Of a DNA stretch of 64,000 nt, positions 35,874 through 44,067 are shown in pieces (within the stretch, counting starts at the first letter, position 1; the number at the start of each line of letters is the position of its first letter). The position numbers and the translations under genes were made by a program. The notes under the pieces were generated by a model, which searched no databases, was not told the origin of the DNA, and saw only the letters and a program-made list of their open reading frames with translations. The stretch comes from Cellulomonas sp. Leaf395 (GTDB lineage: Bacteria > Actinomycetota > Actinomycetes > Actinomycetales > Cellulomonadaceae): the NCBI RefSeq assembly GCF_001424125.1, contig NZ_LMQI01000005.1, positions 124,001 through 188,000 of the forward strand. Reading direction: 5' to 3'.

Positions 35874-38054
35874 ATGACCGAAACCCAAGGCATCGACGGA
35901 GTACGCCCGGACGACGCCCGGTGGCGCGTCATAGCCGGGATTCTCACGGCCGGTACAGGCACCGGTGGCACCGTGGAGATCCTCGTCGAGGATGGTGCCC
36001 TGTTGGACGCAGGGGCTCTGGACCTGCCTTGGCCCACCGGGGTCTCGGTCCACGTTGCCGGGCATGAGGGCGCGTCCGCCTCGGAGATTCTCCAAAACTG
36101 TGTGGAGCTCGGTCTTCCCGTCGTGATCGCCACACGGTGGGAAGGGAAGACGGGGCCGGTCGCAGCCCAGCGCCGTGAGTGGGTGGCCGGAGTCGAGCCA
36201 TCGGGAGGCCCGATGTCAATGCTGCTACCCGCCGCCGCGCTTTCCAGTGAGGTATATGCAAAGTTCCGCTCGAAATTAATGTCCAGATGGGCGGTTACGC
36301 GCGTCGCAGAATGGAGCGGCCTGCCCGGGATCCACCCATCCTTCGAAATCGCCCTCGTCACGCTCGAGCGCCGAGCAGACTACCCCGGCCCGACCCGATT
36401 CTTCCAGGTGCCTCATGGTCCTCTGGGCGACGACGTCCTGGCTGACTTCGCGAACCTGACGCGCAGAGACGGCGGTCGCTCCGCCCACGGATTCGTGGTT
36501 CGGCGCGTCCTCGAAAGAAATGAGTCTTGGAGCGTCGCGGCACATGATCCAGCTGTGGCCGATCATGCTCGATCTCTCGATAGTTATGGATCCGCCGAAT
36601 CCCTGTCCGATGTCTTCGAGGTACTTCGGGGGACCTGGAGGTCGGGCACAGAAGGGAGCGCGGTGCGATCAGTGGTCGCAGCGCGCGGGATCGGTCGCGA
36701 TGGTCGTGTCGAGACCGCGCGGTCGCGTGGAACGGTGGTGGGCAACGATTTAGAGCTTCGTGTTGGCGATCTCGTCCTGAGAGCTGTTGTGCATCGAGAA
36801 GCGCCGCTCGTCGTCGGCGAGATCCACCCGATCCATCTGCCCGCCATCGCTAGTGCGCACGTGATCGTGCTTCGGGCCAAGGATGAGCTGGTTCGTGGGG
36901 ACCTGGGCTTTCTCGCTGCCTACCTTCGCTCAGCGGCAGCCAGACGTCACCTATCAGCGTTGGCGGCCGGTTCGTCGATGCTGAAACTGGACGCACTGCG
37001 GCGGTTGCCCCTGCCGATACCCGACGCCGCGTTGCGTGCCGCAGTGCGCGACATCGAGACCGCGGAGTCGAGTTTTGCGCTCTGGAAGCAGTCAGCAGAC
37101 CTCGTCCTGCGTGAGGCCTTCGACGGGCCGACGCCGCAGGCCAGCCGCGCGCACATAATCGACTCAAGCAGGATATTGAGGCAGCGGCTTGATGCAGCCG
37201 GGCTTCTCGATGACCCGGCACAGATCTACGCGACCCGCTACCCCCAACCGATTGCCGTCCGATGGTCCATCGCGCAGAACGAGTGGACCCGTGGCCACGG
37301 CGAGGCGTATATCCGCGCGGCGCTCGACTGCTACGAAACGCTCCTGGCGTATGCGGCCAACGTCGCACTGGCCTTGGCGCGGTTCCGGGGGTTGGAGCTC
37401 AGTGCGGCTAGTGACTTACGCCGAAAGATTCGACGTGGGCAGGGACCGACCATCGGAACGTGGCGCGCAATCCTGCAAGAGGTCGGCGGTCGCAGGGAAC
37501 TTCGAACCCCCGAAGGGGCCAGCAGCACCATGGGCAGACTTGGAGCGCTTCTCGCCGAGAGCAGCGACGCGGCAGCGGCGTCACGCTTGCTGTCGGACAC
37601 GAGGAACGACCTCGCACACCAGCGGACGATCCTTGAACCGCAAGAAGTCGCCGAGCGGATCTCTGATGCCCTTGGACTCTTGATGGCGCGCGCGGACTTC
37701 CTCATGGACCTTGCAGCCGTCCACGTTCGTCACACCGTTTGGGACGACCTGACAAGGACTGCAACGCTCGAAGTCCAGCACCTCGTAGGAGACCGCGTCG
37801 TGATGCCTGACGCCACCATGCAAGGAGATGCGCCCACGATCGAAGAGGGCAGCCTTTACGTCACCGATCTGGAGAGCCAGTTCCATCTCCTGAGGCCGTT
37901 CGTACAGCGACGACAATGCCCCGAGTGCCACAACTTGTCGACGTTCCACATCGACCGGATCGTCGGTGACAAGGTGTCGCTCCGCAGTCTTCAGGACGGG
38001 CATCAGATGATCACTGACGACACGGCCGCGTTCGAAGCAGTCGGGCTGCTGTGA
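35874..38054 (+). CDS. HEPN/zinc-ribbon protein with methylase-like and specificity-like regions (candidate defence protein B)
   Basis: A 726-residue protein starting at ATG 35874. Residues 80-180 (MLLPAAALSSEVYAKFRSKLM, FEIALVTLERR) resemble the part of an N6-adenine methylase after its catalytic motif, but no NPPY motif is seen. Residues 290-385 resemble a type I specificity-subunit recognition domain (ELRVGDLVLRAV, LGFLAAYLRSAAARRHL and LDALRRLPLPIP). Residues 450-615 are helical, with R577-N-D-L-A-H582, a HEPN Rx4H motif. C682/C685 (CPECH) may begin a zinc ribbon. Sequence recognition plus a HEPN effector would suit phage defence; this is inference. Confidence 0.55.
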   Translation: MTETQGIDGVRPDDARWRVIAGILTAGTGTGGTVEILVEDGALLDAGALDLPWPTGVSVHVAGHEGASASEILQNCVELGLPVVIATRWEGKTGPVAAQRREWVAGVEPSGGPMSMLLPAAALSSEVYAKFRSKLMSRWAVTRVAEWSGLPGIHPSFEIALVTLERRADYPGPTRFFQVPHGPLGDDVLADFANLTRRDGGRSAHGFVVRRVLERNESWSVAAHDPAVADHARSLDSYGSAESLSDVFEVLRGTWRSGTEGSAVRSVVAARGIGRDGRVETARSRGTVVGNDLELRVGDLVLRAVVHREAPLVVGEIHPIHLPAIASAHVIVLRAKDELVRGDLGFLAAYLRSAAARRHLSALAAGSSMLKLDALRRLPLPIPDAALRAAVRDIETAESSFALWKQSADLVLREAFDGPTPQASRAHIIDSSRILRQRLDAAGLLDDPAQIYATRYPQPIAVRWSIAQNEWTRGHGEAYIRAALDCYETLLAYAANVALALARFRGLELSAASDLRRKIRRGQGPTIGTWRAILQEVGGRRELRTPEGASSTMGRLGALLAESSDAAAASRLLSDTRNDLAHQRTILEPQEVAERISDALGLLMARADFLMDLAAVHVRHTVWDDLTRTATLEVQHLVGDRVVMPDATMQGDAPTIEEGSLYVTDLESQFHLLRPFVQRRQCPECHNLSTFHIDRIVGDKVSLRSLQDGHQMITDDTAAFEAVGLL

Positions 38055-38063
38055 TGCCGGGTG

Positions 38064-38088
38064 TGTTGAGTTCTACGGGAACTCAGCA
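38064..38088 (+). terminator. Short hairpin after the second HEPN-type gene
   Basis: A 10-bp stem (38064-38073 with 38079-38088, one G-T pair) with a 5-nt loop begins 10 bases after the stop at 38054. No T run follows. Confidence 0.5.
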
Positions 38089-38198
38089 CGCCACCGTTGA
38101 GCCTGGCCGTCCGTGCACGTGCCGGAGCTGGCAAGGCACCGGCCGAGGTAGGACCTAGGTACCGGGTGACCCGTGGAAACGCCGCCGACACTGGTGCG

Positions 38199-39119
38199 AT
38201 GACGGATCACACACCGCGCGGACGCGCGCACGAGCCGATGACGGGCACCGGCATGGCGACCACCGTCACGACCCGGCGACGCCGGTGGGTCTTGCCCACG
38301 GGGGTAGCCGCAGCGGGTGCCCTGGTGCTGGCTCTCGCCGGGTGCCAGTCCGCAGCCGGTCCCCAGGACGGCCCGAGCGCGCCACCGAGCGCTTCGCCCA
38401 CGGTGACCGCGAGCCCGACCCCGACGCCCACCACATCGGCGACGGACCTGAGCGATCCGACCTCGGAAGCCTGCGTCTATGCCCGTGGCGTACTCGTCGG
38501 GATGATCCAGGAGCAGTGGCAGCCCGTCGTCGACCTCTTCACCGGACCGGAGGACCTCAGGTTCCAGCAGCTCGAAGCGTCCGTCGTCGGCGTGTTCAGC
38601 CTCGAGGTGCTCCAGGCGGCTGAGCTGCCGGAGGTAGCCGGGACCTGGCAGTGTCTGGGTGCCGAAGGGGCTATCTACGACGCCGCAGTGGACGACCTGA
38701 TCGACGCGAACCTCAAGGACTACTACCTCGAGGACTACTTCCCCCCGGTGCAGAGGGCTGTGGACGCCCTCGTCGCCTCTGCCGAGACGACCACCACGGC
38801 TGCCCCAAGCCCCGCCTCGCAGCCAGAAGGGCTCCGCGAGACGTTTGACGCGATGCTGGCGGCGATGGCCGCCGACGGCGAGCCTGGCCTGGTCTCGTTC
38901 CTCGCGAACCCCTCGGACGGAGATCTGTGGGGCATCGCGAGCTGGGCCTGGACCAACCCGCAGTGCCAGGACGACGCTGCCCCGGCTGAAGGCGCTGAGG
39001 GCTCCTGCTCGGCGACGTTCACCAAGGACGGCGCACCGCTCGAGAACATCTTCACGTTCACGATGAGCGATGGGACGTGGCGGCTCACAGACAGCTGGGT
39101 CTGGGACGAGAACGGCTAA
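38199..39119 (+). CDS. Putative lipoprotein
   Basis: A 306-residue exported protein. An Arg-rich n-region (RRRRW) precedes a hydrophobic core and the lipobox LAGC (Cys49). A Ser/Pro/Thr linker of about 40 residues leads to two similar halves. The first is YARGVLVGMIQEQWQPVVDLFTGPEDL to about residue 205; the second starts near 215 and ends in an NTF2/Rv-lipoprotein-like LENIFTFTMSDGTWRLTDSWVW. No enzyme motif is seen. ATG 38199 is used, but ATG 38238 also gives a valid signal. The following gene starts 39 bases later. Confidence 0.7.
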   Translation: MTDHTPRGRAHEPMTGTGMATTVTTRRRRWVLPTGVAAAGALVLALAGCQSAAGPQDGPSAPPSASPTVTASPTPTPTTSATDLSDPTSEACVYARGVLVGMIQEQWQPVVDLFTGPEDLRFQQLEASVVGVFSLEVLQAAELPEVAGTWQCLGAEGAIYDAAVDDLIDANLKDYYLEDYFPPVQRAVDALVASAETTTTAAPSPASQPEGLRETFDAMLAAMAADGEPGLVSFLANPSDGDLWGIASWAWTNPQCQDDAAPAEGAEGSCSATFTKDGAPLENIFTFTMSDGTWRLTDSWVWDENG

Positions 39120-39158
39120 CCCCAGAGATCAATGTGCTCCATCGTCGAAAGGCCGGGC

Positions 39159-40193
39159 ATGGGTAAGAACCCACCGCAGAGCGTACGGACAGTCACCGCC
39201 GCTGACCGGGCTGCCTTGCTGGTTGCTGTCGGCGGGGACGTCGAGCAGTACCTGACGGACTTGGACGGCGCAGGGCTGACCGTGGAGATGATCCAGCGGG
39301 ACATTCGGGTCAGGTCGAACAGGACGGTTGACCTGCCCCTAGAACGGGTGGCGCTGCTTGTGGAGGTCGCCAAGGACAGGTGCGTGTTCACGACAGCCGA
39401 ACACATCCACGAGGACGGCGTAGTCGTGTCCGGGCGGCTCGGGATGCCCGTCAAGGAGTTCATTGCACAGTTTCCTACCGGGACACCCCAGGGCACGATC
39501 GTCAAGGCGGTCCTGGCGGCCCTGACCGAACCCCTGCCGTTCCGCGAGGGACGCCTTGAACGGCTCGTCAAGGTAACGCTGCATCCAAACGCGAAGGTCG
39601 GTGCCTGGCCGTTGCCGACGGTGCCCGGTGTGGGAGCAACTCCGATGTTCTCGCCCGTGCGTCAACCGATGTCGACGCCCGTCAAGGTCAAGCAGTTCAG
39701 CGGCGAAGGCACCGCGACCGTCGGCAAGACGAGGGTGACGGCACCCAGGAAGGCTTCCACGGTGAGACGGAGGACCGTGCCCTCGCCTGGGCCGAAGAAG
39801 AAGAAGAGTCCGATGCGTCGGCTCGAAGAGGAGCTCGACGCGGTGCTGGGGTCGTCGTCAGGCGCGTTCGCGATCAAGCACGCAAAGATCGCGAAATCCA
39901 AAGGTGCTGTCAGCAACCGTGACCTGTTCGACCCGACAGCCGCGATGCTTCGCGCTCGAGGAGCTCGGACTGACCTGACAGGTGAGGACATCATGACGAT
40001 CGCCCGGGCGCATGGTTGGCAGACGGACAAGGAACGCGAACGTCAACGTCAAAAAGAGCGTCAGCGGGCTCGGCACCCATTCAGTTCCAGCAACGCCCGC
40101 AGCGAACCGCGCGGGTTCTGGGGTGACATCCGGCACCAGACGAACGTGCGGTCCGTCGGCGGTGGGCTACCTACCCTCGGCAAGCGACGGTGA
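39159..40193 (+). CDS. Hypothetical basic protein
   Basis: A 344-residue protein starting at ATG 39159, preceded by GAAAGG; GTG 39132 in the same frame is an alternative. Residues 10-120 are helical (VTAADRAALLVAVGGDVEQYL, VALLVEVAKDRC). The middle is long and low in complexity (KASTVRRRTVPSPGPKKKK). The C-terminus is very basic (WQTDKERERQRQKERQRARH), suggesting nucleic-acid binding. No family is recognised. It has an own-strand terminator downstream at 40295. Confidence 0.6.
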   Translation: MGKNPPQSVRTVTAADRAALLVAVGGDVEQYLTDLDGAGLTVEMIQRDIRVRSNRTVDLPLERVALLVEVAKDRCVFTTAEHIHEDGVVVSGRLGMPVKEFIAQFPTGTPQGTIVKAVLAALTEPLPFREGRLERLVKVTLHPNAKVGAWPLPTVPGVGATPMFSPVRQPMSTPVKVKQFSGEGTATVGKTRVTAPRKASTVRRRTVPSPGPKKKKSPMRRLEEELDAVLGSSSGAFAIKHAKIAKSKGAVSNRDLFDPTAAMLRARGARTDLTGEDIMTIARAHGWQTDKERERQRQKERQRARHPFSSSNARSEPRGFWGDIRHQTNVRSVGGGLPTLGKRR

Positions 40194-40294
40194 AAGGGCG
40201 ACGACCGTCAGGTCAGCGTCGCCTGCCGTGCAGCGCGGGGTGCATGCCCCACTCACGGGCGGCTGAACGGACCTGAACGCACGAAAGGCGGTCA

Positions 40295-40331
40295 GGCCCC
40301 GACCGCCCGCGCGACGCGGGCGGCCGGGGCC
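40295..40331. terminator. Strong GC-rich hairpin
   Basis: A 15-bp stem with one mismatch (40295-40309 with 40317-40331) and a 7-nt loop lies between the convergent basic-protein gene (ends 40193) and second recombinase gene (ends 40484). The rest of this 290-base gap shows no gene. Confidence 0.75.
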
Positions 40332-40483
40332 GATGACTCTCACAAAGAACGACCTGGCAGACAACGGCGCGGGACACCTAGGGCGGCCCCGATCACGGTT
40401 GAGAACCTCCGTCAGTCAGAGCGTCCCGGAGCCGCTGAAGAGAGGGTCGTGCAGGCGCAGCGCGCGGTTGGATCCCCGTGCCG

Positions 40484-41434
40484 TCACACGTCGTTGCCGA
40501 GCCAGCCGAACGGGTTCGACCGCAGCGCGTGGGCGTAAACGTCCAACGTCGTCGACGCGCGGGCGTGCCCAAGGGCCATCTGCACGCTGACGACATCGGC
40601 ACCGGCAGCGATGAGGGTCGAGGCGTACAGGTGGCGCAGGTCGTGCAACCGGAGCCGGGCGTCCAGCCCGTGCTGCACCTTGGCCGAGTGCCACTGACGG
40701 GTCAGTGTGCCGGGGTGGACCGGTCCTCCGCTGTGGCCCGGGACAACCCAGATCTGTGGGTCGACGTCATGGCCGCGAGATGCCAGAAGCTCGGCCAGGC
40801 GCGGGTCCAGGGTGATCGAGCGCTCCGAGCCCGCCTTAGGCGGGACCAGGGCCCACCCGCCCCCAGGCGAGCTCTGTACCTGTTGGCGCACCGTGATCAC
40901 GCCGGAGGCTGGGTTGACGTCCGACCACCGCAGGCCGCGGGCCTCCCCGAGGCGCAGCCCCGCCCACGCGGCCAGGGCGACGGTGGTGCCCAGCGGGGTG
41001 GGGGCCACCGCCACCACCGTCGCGACGGTGATCGGGTCGGGCAGGACGATCTGCACCTGCCGCCGCATCGGTGCAGGTGTGCGTACCCCGATGCATGGGT
41101 TGCGCTGGATGACGTCATCCAGGACAGCTCCGGCCAGCACGGTGTTCAATGACTTGAACCTGGTCCGCACCGTGGTGGCAGCCAAGGACGCATCGACCAT
41201 GGACTTGACCCAGGTCTGCACGTCGGACCGCCGGATCTCGTCCAGCGGGCGGGAGGCGAACCGGCACGAGCGGATCGTCAGGTCCACCGACCGGCGCGTG
41301 CTCGGACTCCATATCTGCCGGTCGGAGAACTGCTCGAAGTACTGGTTCAGGGTCGGCAACGTCGTCGCCGTTGCCCCGGTACGGATCCGCTGCGACCTCA
41401 CCGACAAGGCTCGAGATGAATGTGTTGTACGCAC
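40484..41434 (-). CDS. Second tyrosine recombinase
   Basis: A 316-residue phage-type integrase starting at GTG 41434. A short core-binding domain (residues 25-125: LNQYFEQFSDRQIWSPSTRRSV) precedes the catalytic domain with R161, K200, H264-x-x-R267, H290 and Y300 all present. It is unlike the island integrase at the left end, so the island appears composite, with a second element nested or joined in tandem. No repeat that could be its own attachment site was found by eye. Upstream, 41455-41575 is an AT-richer pocket with ATTTCGGAGC-type direct repeats. Confidence 0.9.
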   Translation of the reverse strand: MRTTHSSRALSVRSQRIRTGATATTLPTLNQYFEQFSDRQIWSPSTRRSVDLTIRSCRFASRPLDEIRRSDVQTWVKSMVDASLAATTVRTRFKSLNTVLAGAVLDDVIQRNPCIGVRTPAPMRRQVQIVLPDPITVATVVAVAPTPLGTTVALAAWAGLRLGEARGLRWSDVNPASGVITVRQQVQSSPGGGWALVPPKAGSERSITLDPRLAELLASRGHDVDPQIWVVPGHSGGPVHPGTLTRQWHSAKVQHGLDARLRLHDLRHLYASTLIAAGADVVSVQMALGHARASTTLDVYAHALRSNPFGWLGNDV

Positions 41435-41574
41435 TGGCTATGAATCCTTTCAAGGATGTAAAGGCGCACTCCTCATAGTTGCGTCGAGCGCCTCACGGCA
41501 AGCCGCGATTCACCAATTGCGATCTATTTCGGAGCGATTTCGGAGCAATTGCGGAGGGAAAGAGAGCGTGCCTG

Positions 41575-42510
41575 CTACGGCTTGTCTCGGTGCACCCAGC
41601 CGGGCGGTACGGCACCGGCCACGAGCATGTGCAGGAGCACTGCCAGCCGGTAGCCGGGCCGGGCGGACAGGGCCTCCTGCAAGTGCCGGTCCGCCAGAGC
41701 ACCGTCGCCGGACCACCAGGCGATGAGCCCCAGGAGCGTCCGGCAGGGTGCGGTGCGTTCTGTTGGAAGCGCTCGTGCCAGGGCCGTCAGCACCGTGACG
41801 TCGTCGGCGATGCTTGCCGGTGGGCGCACACCGGTTGAGCTGGACAGCACCGGGTCGAGGGCTTGTTCGATCGTTGCGTCGTCAGCACAGCCGTCAGCGA
41901 CGAGGCGGGCGGTGTCGTGATCCGCGCCGAGGATCATGACGAGGATCGCGTCGCGGTGAGCACCATGCTCGATGCCCAGGGCCAGACGCCCGAGCAGCGG
42001 TGGCGGTAGCCGACGACATCCGTGAGCCGCCAGGCGGCGCAACGTGTCGTACACCCGGGCGACGTCGTCGGCCTGCTCCGTCCAGCCGTCGACGACGGCC
42101 CGCACGTCGGCGTCTGCCGGGTCCAGGCGTGCGATGTCGACCCGCCGTGGTGCGTCAGAGATGGTCTCGTCGACCACCGTCGTGGACGCTCTGGTGATCG
42201 CGTGTGCGTCGAGGAACTGGTCTAGGTCCCGATCCATCGGCCGCAGCTGGGCGAAGGGTCGGGTGCTGAAGTACAGGACGTGGACGGCGGAGGCGTTCGC
42301 GACGTGAAATGGCCGTGAGAGGCGGTCGAAGAGGGCGATCCGGATGTCGGTGTCCTCAAGCGAGGACAGGTCCAGACGGGCAATCGTGCCGCCGTAGCTC
42401 GTGTCGGCAGCGACGAGGACGAGAGCCAATGACTCCTCGGGTTCGAACCCGAGCTGGTCGATCACGGATCGTACGAGGGCGCTTCTGGTCGTGCTCACGA
42501 TGGTGCTCAT
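41575..42510 (-). CDS. DUF4192 family protein
   Basis: A 311-residue soluble protein starting at ATG 42510. The opening STTRSALVRSVIDQLGFEPEESLALVLVAAD and the later LLGLIAWWSGDGALADRHLQEALSARPGYRLAVLLHMLVAG are hallmarks of DUF4192, common on actinobacterial plasmids and islands with no known function. The C-terminal part resembles a TPR pair. It lies downstream of the DUF932 gene on the same strand but a hairpin separates them, so each may be expressed as its own unit. Confidence 0.88.
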   Translation of the reverse strand: MSTIVSTTRSALVRSVIDQLGFEPEESLALVLVAADTSYGGTIARLDLSSLEDTDIRIALFDRLSRPFHVANASAVHVLYFSTRPFAQLRPMDRDLDQFLDAHAITRASTTVVDETISDAPRRVDIARLDPADADVRAVVDGWTEQADDVARVYDTLRRLAAHGCRRLPPPLLGRLALGIEHGAHRDAILVMILGADHDTARLVADGCADDATIEQALDPVLSSSTGVRPPASIADDVTVLTALARALPTERTAPCRTLLGLIAWWSGDGALADRHLQEALSARPGYRLAVLLHMLVAGAVPPGWVHRDKP

Positions 42511-42532
42511 TGGTGTCTCCAGACATGAAGAA

Positions 42533-42557
42533 AGCCCCGCCGGATACCGGCGGGGCT
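42533..42557 (-). terminator. Terminator between DUF932 and DUF4192 genes
   Basis: A perfect 11-bp stem (42533-42543 with 42547-42557) and, in the minus direction, a TTTCTTC tract. The sequence beside it closely matches that beside the hairpins at 43675 and 44033. Confidence 0.85.
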
Positions 42558-42572
42558 GGGGGATAAGAAGGG

Positions 42573-43649
42573 TCAGACGGTCACGCGGGACAGCAGTGGG
42601 CTGAGCTCGTTCCACGTCGCCCGGTCGACGGCCTCGAACTGACCAGCGACGGCACGCAACGTGTTCCGTGCGGCCCGATCTGTGCCCCGGACGGGTCGCA
42701 GGTGGTGTTCGTAGGTGTTGACCGCCTGGATCACCCCGTAGGCGGTCCCGGCCCACGGCGCGACGCGCGGATCGACCCGGTACAGGTCGTCCAAGGCGGC
42801 GCGACGCCGGTCGGTTGTCGTCCTGGCCCGCCCCGCCAGTGGTGCGCCGGTGGTGTCGACGGACGGTGCCCAGCCGTCGAGGAACTGGCCCCACTGGCGG
42901 GCTTCGACGTCGATCGCGCACATGGCTCGGATCTCGTCGGCGAAGTCCTCGGCCATCGAGTGGACGACGGCGAGGGCGTCCCGGGCGCTCGCCAATCGCA
43001 ACGCCGAGCGTCGGGAGTGCTTGACCTTCACCTGCAGACCCGCCTCCGCCAGAGCCAGGCCGCGGGTGTTGTCGCAGACGACGTTCGTCACCGTTCGCTT
43101 GTAGGTCGTGGCCAGCGACCCGTCGAAGGTCGTCGTCGCGAGCAGGTTCGGGCGGAACTCCACCCCCTCGGGAGTGCGGATGGACTCCGGGACCGAAACC
43201 TCGACCCACGCCACCGCGCCGTCGCGCAGAAGCCCGGCAGAGCTGATCGACAGGTCGTCGTCCAGGATGTTCGCGACCGACCCCAGCAGCCACTCGTCGT
43301 ATTGGTGCGGGACGTAGGACTCGGTGAACATCCCCATCACCGTCCCGTCGGAGCGGTCCGATCGAGCAACTGCCAGACGATCCGGGACCACAACCCACCG
43401 CGCAGGCGAGCCCGTGGCGTTGAGGTGGGTCATCGTGAGCAGGTCCGCCGGTCGTTCGATCGCGACCGGAAGTTGGACTGCCTGCCAGTCGAACAGTCGG
43501 CGCTGGACGTCGGCGATCGGGATCGGACCCGAGTAGTGGTTGGGCTCGGTGCCCTGCAGGTCGGCCCGGTAGTGCCAGGCCGTGCCACGGTGACGGGTGT
43601 TGCCGATCAGCGTGTAGGTGTTCAGGTCGAGCAAGGATTCTCGTGACAT
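42573..43649 (-). CDS. DUF932 family phage/plasmid-like protein
   Basis: A 358-residue soluble protein starting at ATG 43649 after CTGGAGGAAG. The family pattern (TYTLIGNTRHRGTAWHY, FDWQAVQLPV, TESYVPHQYDEWLLGSVANILDDDL and VVCDNTRGLALAEAG) matches DUF932, a group of plasmid and phage accessory proteins related to LGT/TIGR03299 proteins with unknown activity. Such genes are frequent cargo beside DUF4192 on actinobacterial mobile elements. It is bounded by matching hairpins on both sides. Confidence 0.88.
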   Translation of the reverse strand: MSRESLLDLNTYTLIGNTRHRGTAWHYRADLQGTEPNHYSGPIPIADVQRRLFDWQAVQLPVAIERPADLLTMTHLNATGSPARWVVVPDRLAVARSDRSDGTVMGMFTESYVPHQYDEWLLGSVANILDDDLSISSAGLLRDGAVAWVEVSVPESIRTPEGVEFRPNLLATTTFDGSLATTYKRTVTNVVCDNTRGLALAEAGLQVKVKHSRRSALRLASARDALAVVHSMAEDFADEIRAMCAIDVEARQWGQFLDGWAPSVDTTGAPLAGRARTTTDRRRAALDDLYRVDPRVAPWAGTAYGVIQAVNTYEHHLRPVRGTDRAARNTLRAVAGQFEAVDRATWNELSPLLSRVTV

Positions 43650-43674
43650 GGGTACTTCCTCCAGACATGACAAA

Positions 43675-43699
43675 GCCCCGACACCGTCGGTGCCGGGGC
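43675..43699 (-). terminator. Terminator upstream of the DUF932 gene
   Basis: An 11-bp stem with one mismatch (43675-43685 with 43689-43699), followed in the minus direction by TTTGTCAT. It ends the small membrane-protein gene at 43715. Confidence 0.8.
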
Positions 43700-43714
43700 G
43701 GGGATTGGGATCGA

Positions 43715-44008
43715 TCAGGCGAACACTGGGTCGTCCCCGTCGCCGAGGATCTCCATTGCTCGCAGCAGGACCTGGCAGACGAACACGACGATCCAGAACA
43801 GGGTCGCGCGTGGCCCTCGTCGAGCCGCCATGGCCAAGCCCTGGAAGAACTCGGAGAGGACCACGCGGCGGAACTGCGGATCGCCACGCCACTGAGCCAC
43901 ACACGAGCGCCACAGCACCGCGACATCCTCGCCCAGCTGACGACATTCGACGACAATGCGGGCGACGAACGTGCGGACGCCCGACAAGTTCGAGCTTGAA
44001 ATTGACAT
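43715..44008 (-). CDS. Small hypothetical membrane protein
   Basis: A 97-residue protein starting at ATG 44008 (GTG 44011 is equally possible), preceded by GAAGGGATA. Residues 10-45 are polar and helical (VRTFVARIVVECRQLGEDVAVLW). A C-terminal membrane helix (ATLFWIVVFVCQVLLRAM) ends near residue 90. No family is recognised. It is the third member of the run of terminator-separated minus-strand genes. Confidence 0.55.
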   Translation of the reverse strand: MSISSSNLSGVRTFVARIVVECRQLGEDVAVLWRSCVAQWRGDPQFRRVVLSEFFQGLAMAARRGPRATLFWIVVFVCQVLLRAMEILGDGDDPVFA

Positions 44009-44032
44009 CACTATCCCTTCAGAAACGACGAA

Positions 44033-44059
44033 AGCCCGACCGTCGAATACGGCCGGGCT
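44033..44059 (-). terminator. Orphan minus-strand hairpin at the hsdR junction
   Basis: A 10-bp stem with one mismatch (44033-44042 with 44050-44059), similar to the two hairpins to its left. No minus-strand gene now lies on its right side; instead the truncated hsdR begins, so it probably marks a deletion or recombination junction. Confidence 0.6.
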
Positions 44060-44067
44060 CGGTGCCT

